From Bacteroidia bacterium (lineage in GTDB: Bacteria > Bacteroidota > Bacteroidia > Bacteroidales > Azobacteroidaceae), in NCBI GenBank assembly GCA_025996695.1, contig BNTP01000103.1, positions 1 to 7,826 of the forward strand: a DNA stretch of 7,826 nt, in the 5' to 3' direction. The translations under genes and the position numbers were made by a program. The stretch's first letter is position 1; each line of letters opens with the position of its first letter. The notes under the pieces are model-generated. The model was not told where the DNA came from. It worked only from the letters and a program-made list of their open reading frames with translations, and made no database searches. This document shows positions 1 to 7,168 of this stretch, one piece after another.

Positions 1-29
1 ATAATCAATTGAAAACAAATATATTAATG
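1..29. other. AT-rich flank before the first CRISPR repeat
   Basis: These 29 bases are about 85 % A/T and end directly at the first full repeat. They could be the edge of a leader or the array's distal flank. They could equally be a spacer cut by the window edge, because 29 bp is also a normal spacer length in this array. No degenerate repeat or gene is visible. With crRNA transcription inferred on the minus strand, this is the transcriptionally downstream end. Confidence 0.4.
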
Positions 30-2350
30 GTTGTTTACGGTCGCAAAGGTACAAATTTTGAAAGCAATTCACAACAAAGAACCAATCAAAAACGTGAAAG
101 GAAAAGTTGTTTACGGTCGCAAAGGTACAAATTTTGAAAGCAATTCACAACAAATACTTTCAAAGCATGCTCCTCGTCTTTGTTGTTTACGGTCGCAAAG
201 GTACAAATTTTGAAAGCAATTCACAACTAGTTCTTGAAATTGTCTGAATTCTGCCGTGTTGTTTACGGTCGCAAAGGTACAAATTTTGAAAGCAATTCAC
301 AACTACCGTCTTTGTCCTCTTCTCCGAACCCTCGTTGTTTACGGTCGCAAAGGTACAAATTTTGAAAGCAATTCACAACTTGGTCGTTCCGATGGGATTA
401 TTAAGCCAGTTGTTTACGGTCGCAAAGGTACAAATTTTGAAAGCAATTCACAACCAATCGGGCGACCAAGTATGACTCCGGCATGTTGTTTACGGTCGCA
501 AAGGTACAAATTTTGAAAGCAATTCACAACCCAGGTGTTGGGCGTGACAATTACGACAGTGTTGTTTACGGTCGCAAAGGTACAAATTTTGAAAGCAATT
601 CACAACCTTTTCCGTATGCTAATTCTATTGGCCATTGTTGTTTACGGTCGCAAAGGTACAAATTTTGAAAGCAATTCACAACTTTTGATTCGTATTCATC
701 ATGAATATTTTGTTGTTTACGGTCGCAAAGGTACAAATTTTGAAAGCAATTCACAACCAGGCGCAAACAGTCCAATAATTAGCAGGGTTGTTTACGGTCG
801 CAAAGGTACAAATTTTGAAAGCAATTCACAACGGCTTTAAGCGCGGCTTGCCCGCCGATTGCGTTGTTTACGGTCGCAAAGGTACAAATTTTGAAAGCAA
901 TTCACAACCCCAATCCGCTAACTTATTGACACGCGCTTGTTGTTTACGGTCGCAAAGGTACAAATTTTGAAAGCAATTCACAACAGCCCCCTGAGGGGGT
1001 TTGGGGGCTGGGCTGTTGTTTACGGTCGCAAAGGTACAAATTTTGAAAGCAATTCACAACTTCTACGTCCCAGCCTATTTTGTTTTTCTTGTTGTTTACG
1101 GTCGCAAAGGTACAAATTTTGAAAGCAATTCACAACCAAAATGGATAACGCCGAATTTAAGAATTTGTTGTTTACGGTCGCAAAGGTACAAATTTTGAAA
1201 GCAATTCACAACGTATGGGTCGCCAAAGTAATACGGCTCAATGTTGTTTACGGTCGCAAAGGTACAAATTTTGAAAGCAATTCACAACCTATTTCAAGTC
1301 CTAAGCGATAGAATGGTAGTTGTTTACGGTCGCAAAGGTACAAATTTTGAAAGCAATTCACAACTTATAAACTTTCCTTCCGCCCAGCTGCCGGTTGTTT
1401 ACGGTCGCAAAGGTACAAATTTTGAAAGCAATTCACAACGATGACGGAGGCAAACTTGGAAAGTTTGTCGTTGTTTACGGTCGCAAAGGTACAAATTTTG
1501 AAAGCAATTCACAACGCAAGTCCTCGTTATACCAAACAAAGCCGCGTTGTTTACGGTCGCAAAGGTACAAATTTTGAAAGCAATTCACAACCCTATTTTC
1601 TATTGCTATTGGATCCCTTGTGTTGTTTACGGTCGCAAAGGTACAAATTTTGAAAGCAATTCACAACTGTTAGTGATATATACGGCAATGCTTTCCGTTG
1701 TTTACGGTCGCAAAGGTACAAATTTTGAAAGCAATTCACAACTTTTAATAGGGAAGAGCAAACTTATACCCTGTTGTTTACGGTCGCAAAGGTACAAATT
1801 TTGAAAGCAATTCACAACAATTGTCCTGCATTTATTCGAGGTTCACAAGTTGTTTACGGTCGCAAAGGTACAAATTTTGAAAGCAATTCACAACATCGGC
1901 GTACTCTTTTTACCAATCCTATTAGTTGTTTACGGTCGCAAAGGTACAAATTTTGAAAGCAATTCACAACTTGTCCATAACTTTATATTTTAATTGTTAT
2001 GTTGTTTACGGTCGCAAAGGTACAAATTTTGAAAGCAATTCACAACCAACGTGATGTACCACTACAACTATAACCCGTTGTTTACGGTCGCAAAGGTACA
2101 AATTTTGAAAGCAATTCACAACGTACACATCCAATCGGTAACTTTTCCGTCAGTTGTTTACGGTCGCAAAGGTACAAATTTTGAAAGCAATTCACAACTC
2201 ACTGTTATATTTAATTTAACGTTGGATAGTTGTTTACGGTCGCAAAGGTACAAATTTTGAAAGCAATTCACAACCAGAATGGAAAAATGGATTGAGTGTT
2301 TGAAGTTGTTTACGGTCGCAAAGGTACAAATTTTGAAAGCAATTCACAAC

Positions 2351-2680
2351 ATCGTTGCAAGACAAACGCTCTTTGAAAAGTTGTTTACGGTCGCAAAGGT
2401 ACAAATTTTGAAAGCAATTCACAACTGTTGTGTCCATTTTATTTAATTTTTATTGTTGTTTACGGTCGCAAAGGTACAAATTTTGAAAGCAATTCACAAC
2501 CTTTTCGGGGTCGTATTTGTCTTCAATCGAGTTGTTTACGGTCGCAAAGGTACAAATTTTGAAAGCAATTCACAACGAAGTTATTAAGACAATCGCTCTT
2601 TGAAAGTTGTTTACGGTCGCAAAGGTACAAATTTTGAAAGCAATTCACAACCAAGTCATTAAGACAATCGCTCTTTGAAA
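2351..2680 (-). repeat. Related spacers, cluster 1 (three members)
   Basis: Three spacers here are clearly related: 2351-2379, 2577-2605 and 2652-2680. All end on the + strand with CGCTCTTTGAAA at the boundary with the next repeat; the first has one extra A. The spacers at 2577 and 2652 differ at only two of 29 positions. The one at 2351 shares AAGACAA.CGCTCTTTGAAA but diverges in its first ten bases. Two unrelated spacers (2426-2454 and 2501-2530) lie between the first member and the other two. The pattern fits repeated uptake from homologous, slightly diverged protospacers at the same position. Confidence 0.85.
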
Positions 2681-2802
2681 GTTGTTTACGGTCGCAAAGG
2701 TACAAATTTTGAAAGCAATTCACAACCCTTTGAAAACGCAGAAGTGCGTAAAATTAGTTGTTTACGGTCGCAAAGGTACAAATTTTGAAAGCAATTCACA
2801 AC

Positions 2803-2832
2803 ATAAAATTAAAGAAATAAAAAAAAATGAAA
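2803..2832 (-). other. A-rich low-complexity spacer resembling the one at 4318
   Basis: This 30-bp spacer reads ATAAAATTAAAGAAATAA followed by an A-run and ATGAAA on the + strand. The spacer at 4318-4347 starts with the same ATAAAATTAAA and also ends with an A-run and ATG. Both look like the A-rich stretch just before a start codon in Bacteroidota genes or phages, so they may come from homologous upstream regions. As guides they have little sequence complexity. Confidence 0.6.
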
Positions 2833-4090
2833 GTTGTTTACGGTCGCAAAGGTACAAATTTTGAAAGCAATTCACAACCGGGGGCATGGAGGGATGCCGT
2901 CGGGACTGTTGTTTACGGTCGCAAAGGTACAAATTTTGAAAGCAATTCACAACCTCCATTCACGTTGCTGTTTACAGCATTTGTTGTTTACGGTCGCAAA
3001 GGTACAAATTTTGAAAGCAATTCACAACCACTTGTTCGGCAATGTTTGCTCAAAAATAGTTGTTTACGGTCGCAAAGGTACAAATTTTGAAAGCAATTCA
3101 CAACTCCGTGAAAGAAATAATAAAACATACATAAGTTGTTTACGGTCGCAAAGGTACAAATTTTGAAAGCAATTCACAACGCCATTCTGCATGCAGTGGG
3201 TTTTCTTTCAGTTGTTTACGGTCGCAAAGGTACAAATTTTGAAAGCAATTCACAACTATTAAAAAAACTTGGTAAAAAGAGATGGAGTTGTTTACGGTCG
3301 CAAAGGTACAAATTTTGAAAGCAATTCACAACAAAGGCTTTGTAGCCGCCAAAACGCTTTGTGTTGTTTACGGTCGCAAAGGTACAAATTTTGAAAGCAA
3401 TTCACAACCTGCTCTGCCGTCAACCACTTTTCTTCTTTGTTGTTTACGGTCGCAAAGGTACAAATTTTGAAAGCAATTCACAACGTTCAAATCTGCTACC
3501 TCTTTTTCGAGGTCGTTGTTTACGGTCGCAAAGGTACAAATTTTGAAAGCAATTCACAACCTATCACAGTGTAAAGATACAACTTTTTATGTTGTTTACG
3601 GTCGCAAAGGTACAAATTTTGAAAGCAATTCACAACTCGTATCAGGCTGGTGTACATCAATTTGCAGTTGTTTACGGTCGCAAAGGTACAAATTTTGAAA
3701 GCAATTCACAACTGCCGGTGATGCTGACTTCGCCGACGAATGGTTGTTTACGGTCGCAAAGGTACAAATTTTGAAAGCAATTCACAACACCCGTTTCGTC
3801 GATGTCGGGGATGTTATGTTGTTTACGGTCGCAAAGGTACAAATTTTGAAAGCAATTCACAACCAAGTACATCAACAGCGCGGACGAGTGTCGGTTGTTT
3901 ACGGTCGCAAAGGTACAAATTTTGAAAGCAATTCACAACCTGATTCGATGGCTGCCAAGTTTATGGACTGTTGTTTACGGTCGCAAAGGTACAAATTTTG
4001 AAAGCAATTCACAACGTAAGGCGTTGATGGATACATACGTTTTGGTTGTTTACGGTCGCAAAGGTACAAATTTTGAAAGCAATTCACAAC

Positions 4091-4195
4091 AGGGTCATTA
4101 AGACAAGCGCTCTTTGAAATGTTGTTTACGGTCGCAAAGGTACAAATTTTGAAAGCAATTCACAACAAAGTCATTAAGACAAGCGCTCTTTGAAA
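4091..4195 (-). repeat. Related spacers, cluster 2 (two members)
   Basis: The neighbouring spacers 4091-4120 and 4167-4195 belong to the same family as those at 2351, 2577 and 2652. Both contain GTCATTAAGACAAGCGCTCT and differ from each other at two of the first three bases. The first also carries one extra terminal T. They differ from the 2652 member mainly by AAGCGC in place of AATCGC. The family therefore has five members in two clusters about 1.4 kb apart. Confidence 0.85.
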
Positions 4196-4626
4196 GTTGT
4201 TTACGGTCGCAAAGGTACAAATTTTGAAAGCAATTCACAACTTGCTTGCGCCTCAATTGTAATGCCTTGCAGTTGTTTACGGTCGCAAAGGTACAAATTT
4301 TGAAAGCAATTCACAACATAAAATTAAAAAAATATAAAAAAAAAATGGTTGTTTACGGTCGCAAAGGTACAAATTTTGAAAGCAATTCACAACGATATTG
4401 TTTTTTCGCTTCAACAATATTTCGTTGTTTACGGTCGCAAAGGTACAAATTTTGAAAGCAATTCACAACTCCATTGAAAGAATGTGTCTAATGGGAGTTG
4501 TTGTTTACGGTCGCAAAGGTACAAATTTTGAAAGCAATTCACAACAATAGAACTCGTACAAAAACGCACATGCCGGTTGTTTACGGTCGCAAAGGTACAA
4601 ATTTTGAAAGCAATTCACAACCATTT

Positions 4627-5148
4627 TTATTTGTTTATTATTTCGTGCAATTTTCTGTCTAGCTCTGTGATGATGGCTTCGCGCAGTTTGGGGTGGTCGC
4701 CTATGAATTGGCGTTGCGGCATGGTAAAGCCTGCGCCGCGCCCTGCCCTTAGCCCCTCGTTGTGTACGCGCCCATAAGGTTCTTTGCTGTGAGTGAATTT
4801 GACGGGGTCTGTCCAGATGATAACTTGCCCGTTGGAAGCCGATTTTACCTTGATGCTTCGCCCCAGGTCGCCGGTTGCGCCGGTAAGGATTTTGCGGCGC
4901 ATCCACGCCGTTTTCCTTACCTCACCCTTTTGCTTTCCGCGGGTAATGGTTTTCGACTTGTATTCCGGCGGGTTGCTACGCCGTTTTACTTCTTTCCATC
5001 GCTCACCAAAAAAGCCGCCATCTTGGAAGTTTTTTTTGAACTCACGCACGGCAACGACTCCGATTATGCGGGGTGCTGCTGCTTGAAAAAGGTCTTTAAA
5101 CTCTGTTTCAAGCCCTTTTAATTTTTTTTGAAATTCTTCCGGCGTCAT
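4627..5148 (-). CDS. Phage virion morphogenesis protein, Mu gpG-like
   Basis: The product is 173 residues and lacks a signal peptide or membrane segment. It carries the signature pattern of the phage virion morphogenesis family (Mu gpG / Phage_tail_S): a basic segment with FFGERWKEVKRR (about 46-57), LTGATGDLGRSI (about 88-99), YGRVHNEG (about 125-132) and MPQRQFIG near the C-terminus (about 143-150), matching the family's TG-L-S, Y-x-H-G and MP-R-F-G motifs. Family members act in tail or virion completion during phage assembly. The ATG at 5148 is preceded by an A/T-rich stretch without a Shine-Dalgarno sequence, as is usual in Bacteroidota. The gene is intact and could be read from the promoter in the repeat at 5912 or from an upstream phage promoter now missing. 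Two bases after its TAA, an ATG at 4622-4624 would start the next gene but runs straight into the CRISPR repeat. Family assignment is firm; expression in this setting is unknown. Confidence 0.85.
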   Translation of the reverse strand: MTPEEFQKKLKGLETEFKDLFQAAAPRIIGVVAVREFKKNFQDGGFFGERWKEVKRRSNPPEYKSKTITRGKQKGEVRKTAWMRRKILTGATGDLGRSIKVKSASNGQVIIWTDPVKFTHSKEPYGRVHNEGLRAGRGAGFTMPQRQFIGDHPKLREAIITELDRKLHEIINK

Positions 5149-5174
5149 ATTAATTATGAATTATAAATTATTAC

Positions 5175-5182
5175 TAACTTTG
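5175..5182 (+). promoter_or_regulatory. Bacteroidota -7 box of the 115-residue gene
   Basis: TAACTTTG matches the Bacteroidota -7 consensus TAnnTTTG and lies 27 bp before the ATG at 5210, giving a leader of about 20 nt. The upstream -33 region (around 5150-5158) is only A/T-rich, without a clean TTTG. The box lies in the 61-bp gap between this gene and the divergent gpG-like gene. Confidence 0.65.
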
Positions 5183-5209
5183 CGCTTTCAAACTCTAAAA
5201 CATTGAAAT

Positions 5210-5557
5210 ATGAATAAAAATAAATTTTATATTAAAATATTCGGCGAAAAGATGTTAGAAGCATATTTTGCCGATGCATTGCTAAAAGCTTATTATGATG
5301 GGGAGCCAAGACCCGACTATAAATCTATAAGCGGAAATATGGTGTGGGTAGAATCGCGCATTATTCAATTACTTTTAGACAACAATTTCTTAAAGCCTTT
5401 CGATAATGGATATATTATCACATCCACTGGCCGTATGCACCTTGATAAAGGCGGTTATGTGGGCGAGTATATTTCCGCGAAAACTAACCGACTTGCCTTT
5501 TGGCTTGGCGTTTTTGCCACCGCAATTTCTATCTTTGCCTTTGTTCGTACTCTGTAA
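5210..5557 (+). CDS. Small protein, possible winged helix plus C-terminal membrane helix
   Basis: I do not recognise a named family for this 115-residue product. Residues 13-30 and 42-60 look like two helices, followed by a strand-turn-strand stretch (about 63-82, GYIITSTGRMHLDKGGY). This resembles a winged-helix layout, but it is judged by eye only. Residues 95-112 (LAFWLGVFATAISIFAFV) form a likely transmembrane helix with basic residues on both sides, so the protein probably sits in the inner membrane with its N-terminal domain in the cytoplasm. The gene runs opposite to the two phage genes around it and has its own promoter and a likely terminator. That is the layout of a phage 'moron' (accessory gene inserted in a structural operon). 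Such genes often serve the lysogen, for example in superinfection exclusion. That role is inferred from context only. Confidence 0.8.
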   Translation: MNKNKFYIKIFGEKMLEAYFADALLKAYYDGEPRPDYKSISGNMVWVESRIIQLLLDNNFLKPFDNGYIITSTGRMHLDKGGYVGEYISAKTNRLAFWLGVFATAISIFAFVRTL

Positions 5558-5584
5558 GATAAACTCACAGTGTTTTTCCCATTG

Positions 5585-5613
5585 AAAAAAAAGGGTTTTG
5601 AGCCTGTTTTTTT
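5585..5613 (+). terminator. Probable bidirectional terminator after the 115-residue gene
   Basis: An A-run (5585-5591) followed by AGG, an 8-nt loop (GTTTTGAG), CCT and a T-run (5607-5613) can fold into a hairpin of A-T pairs plus three inner pairs, with G5606 bulged. It lies 28 bp after the stop codon. The symmetry means it could also act on minus-strand transcripts. The GC part of the stem is short, so strength is doubtful. Confidence 0.4.
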
Positions 5614-5640
5614 CTGAAATAATTTTTTCTTTCATTTTTA

Positions 5641-5671
5641 TTTGTTATTTAAAATATTATTCGTAACTTTG
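5641..5671 (+). promoter_or_regulatory. Consensus Bacteroidota promoter upstream of a stem-loop
   Basis: TTTG (5641-5644), a 19-bp gap and TAACTTTG (5664-5671) match the Bacteroidota -33/-7 consensus with the usual spacing. Transcription should begin within about 4-8 bases of the box, at the foot of the stem-loop at 5680. No plus-strand gene follows, so this promoter is not explained by a protein-coding gene. Confidence 0.7.
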
Positions 5672-5679
5672 CAGCCTGA

Positions 5680-5741
5680 AATAGTTCCAACAAGAGGACT
5701 GCTTAGTACAGACCTCCTCTGTTTGGGACTATTCTATTTTT
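5680..5741 (+). ncRNA. Candidate small stem-loop RNA with T-run
   Basis: AATAGTTCC (5680-5688) pairs with GGGACTATT (5725-5733) through nine pairs including one T-G. The stem continues with AA/TT, a 2x2 internal mismatch and AGAGGA/TCCTCT, so 17 pairs close a loop at 5699-5714. Within that loop CTG and CAG can pair again. A T-run (5737-5741) follows within four bases. A consensus promoter points straight into the structure, so a transcript of about 60-65 nt made almost wholly of the hairpin is expected. It overlaps, in antisense, the last codon and stop of the minus-strand partial gene at 5729. It could also be a terminator or an operator; no known RNA family was recognised. Confidence 0.45.
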
Positions 5742-5911
5742 ATGGCATTCTTGTTTAACCTGTCCGTAATGGAGTGAAGCAGCCATTTTCCACTCGTTCT
5801 TTTTTCAAGATTGAAATAAACAACCGTTCCGCCGGGCAGCTTAAACTCGGAATAATAATACTTCACTACATTCCGCTTTTTATCCGCGTTGTGTCCGTCC
5901 TTTTCTGCAAC
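5729..5911 (-). pseudogene. 3' fragment of a phage gene, perhaps the end of a gpF-like head protein
   Basis: Read on the minus strand from the repeat boundary at 5911, 60 codons stay open to a TAG at 5729-5731. The upstream part is replaced by the CRISPR repeat. The peptide is basic and reads as a genuine protein end: VKYYYSEFKLPGGTVVYFNL (about 16-35), then GKWLLHSITDRLNK. The alternating strands and the final GKWLLHSITD stretch recall RelE/barnase-like nuclease domains at the C-termini of some phage head morphogenesis (Mu gpF-like) proteins. That is recalled similarity, not a firm match. Position supports it: in Mu-like phages gpF lies just before gpG on the same strand, as here. No in-frame start exists in the adjoining repeat, which has a TGA in this frame, so the gene is broken. 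Confidence 0.55.
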
Positions 5912-5925
5912 GTTGTTTACGGTCG

Positions 5926-5957
5926 CAAAGGTACAAATTTTGAAAGCAATTCACAAC
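5926..5957 (-). promoter_or_regulatory. Repeat-embedded promoter, copy reading into the phage insert
   Basis: On the minus strand the repeat contains GTTG (5957-5954), 20 bases, then TACCTTTG (5933-5926), a match to the Bacteroidota -7 box TAnnTTTG with a near-consensus -33 element. The predicted start lies inside the repeat, several bases before the next spacer. The same promoter recurs in all 85 repeats (repeat positions 15-22 and 43-46). Promoters inside repeats are known from the type II-C arrays of Neisseria and Campylobacter, where each spacer gets its own transcript. This copy points into the broken phage gene and on towards the gpG-like gene. Confidence 0.65.
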
Positions 5958-6563
5958 CTGTCCAAACAAACTCACGATATTTCGCTGTTGTTTACGGTCG
6001 CAAAGGTACAAATTTTGAAAGCAATTCACAACTTGAATTTATTCAGAGCTAATAAAAAAGTTGTTGTTTACGGTCGCAAAGGTACAAATTTTGAAAGCAA
6101 TTCACAACTAACTCAATCCTTTCTTTTACGTCTTTCAAGTTGTTTACGGTCGCAAAGGTACAAATTTTGAAAGCAATTCACAACACAAGGTCAATCATAA
6201 GGTCGATGTCCTCAGTTGTTTACGGTCGCAAAGGTACAAATTTTGAAAGCAATTCACAACAGTCGCAACCAACACATAACGCAGACTTAGTTGTTTACGG
6301 TCGCAAAGGTACAAATTTTGAAAGCAATTCACAACCTTCGCGCCTACTTGCTTATGTGTATGTTTGTTGTTTACGGTCGCAAAGGTACAAATTTTGAAAG
6401 CAATTCACAACGGGATCAGTCTCAGGAACAAATTCCTTTGAGTTGTTTACGGTCGCAAAGGTACAAATTTTGAAAGCAATTCACAACTCGATCCGATAAG
6501 GTTTTGTCTCTCTTTTTGTTGTTTACGGTCGCAAAGGTACAAATTTTGAAAGCAATTCACAAC

Positions 6564-6592
6564 AGCGGGATTTACTCGCTGTTTTTTTATTT
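6564..6592. other. Spacer that looks like a rho-independent terminator
   Basis: On the + strand AGCGGG and CTCGCT form a six-pair stem (one G-T) with loop ATTTA, followed by GTTTTTTT. The spacer was probably taken from the 3' end of an operon, likely of a phage or plasmid. Transcribed in the inferred crRNA direction it would instead start with an A-run and then the hairpin. Confidence 0.5.
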
Positions 6593-7168
6593 GTTGTTTA
6601 CGGTCGCAAAGGTACAAATTTTGAAAGCAATTCACAACCTTTTTTACAATATCCTTGCTACCGTAGCGTTGTTTACGGTCGCAAAGGTACAAATTTTGAA
6701 AGCAATTCACAACCAATGCTTGCAACATTATATAAGTCAAGCAGTTGTTTACGGTCGCAAAGGTACAAATTTTGAAAGCAATTCACAACTAGTGAATGTA
6801 AGAACTGCGAGCCTGCACCGTTGTTTACGGTCGCAAAGGTACAAATTTTGAAAGCAATTCACAACACAAAGAAAGCGATCGATGAACTCGTAAGGTTGTT
6901 TACGGTCGCAAAGGTACAAATTTTGAAAGCAATTCACAACGTTCATCACGCTTGTAATGATATGCTCTTGGTTGTTTACGGTCGCAAAGGTACAAATTTT
7001 GAAAGCAATTCACAACTTTGTCCAACAAACGGTCGTACTTTATTCGGTTGTTTACGGTCGCAAAGGTACAAATTTTGAAAGCAATTCACAACTTCTGTCG
7101 AAGAAAACAGTGCAATCAGCAGGTTGTTTACGGTCGCAAAGGTACAAATTTTGAAAGCAATTCACAAC

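Larger units (their letters stand above)
30..4621 (-). CRISPR. CRISPR array segment A, 61 repeats, type II-C-like
   Basis: There are 61 copies of a 46-bp repeat, starting at 30, 106, 182, 258, 334, 409 and so on to 4500 and 4576, with no variant seen. They separate 60 spacers: 46 of 30 bp and 14 of 29 bp. In crRNA orientation (minus) the repeat begins GTTGTGAATTGC and ends CGTAAACAAC. The length of 46-47 bp, the 30-bp spacers and the GTTGTGA..TTGCTTTCAAA start are what I know from type II-C arrays of Bacteroidota, where Cas9 uses crRNA paired to a tracrRNA. Strand is inferred from that similarity and from the minus-strand promoter inside the repeat. All reading frames crossing this region (translations repeating NCFQNLYLCDRK or VVYGRKGTNFESNSQ) are artefacts of the repeat. 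No cas gene is present, so the subtype is inferred from the repeat only. Confidence 0.97.
4622..5911. mobile_element. 1290-bp phage-like fragment lodged in the CRISPR array
   Basis: This block occupies the place of one spacer between intact repeats 4576-4621 and 5912-5957, and is about 43 times the normal spacer length. It has no internal CRISPR repeat, no terminal inverted repeats and no transposase, and the flanking repeats are undamaged. It holds a complete gpG-like phage gene, a 3'-truncated piece of phage operon on each side (the last 60 codons of one gene; only the start codon of another) and a plus-strand accessory gene. Phage origin rests on the gpG-like protein. Gene order (a possible head-protein end, then gpG on the same strand) fits Mu-like phages. 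The precise edges suggest integration as an oversized spacer by Cas1-Cas2, or recombination between repeats. A misassembly across identical repeats cannot be excluded. Confidence 0.8.

Noticed and set aside
2351..4195. The CTCTTTGAAA spacer family as tracrRNA anti-repeat or degenerate repeats
   Set aside because: Only about eight bases (TTTGAAAG) are shared with the repeat, too few for pairing, and the family occupies ordinary spacer positions.
30..4621. Many 60-130 codon open frames on both strands through the repeats
   Set aside because: They are periodic translations of the same 46-bp repeat plus random spacers, with no coding signal of their own.
4762..5121. Plus-strand open frames of 119 and 97 codons opposite the gpG-like gene
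   Set aside because: They are antisense to a well-supported phage gene with clear family motifs; no promoter or sensible protein features were seen.
5390..5635. Minus-strand open frame of 81 codons opposite the 115-residue gene
   Set aside because: It overlaps the accessory gene and its terminator in antisense, and the peptide shows no recognisable feature.
4622..5911. Insertion sequence or transposon as the cause of the interruption
   Set aside because: There is no transposase, no terminal inverted repeats and no target duplication within a spacer; the edges coincide with repeat boundaries on both sides.
4622..5911. Spacers of this array targeting the captured phage DNA
   Set aside because: Comparing spacers with the insert by eye on the strand shown gave no convincing match; a proper two-strand search with mismatches was not possible here.
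5774..6052. Plus-strand frame running from the phage block into the array
   Set aside because: It is antisense to the broken phage gene and continues as repeat translation.
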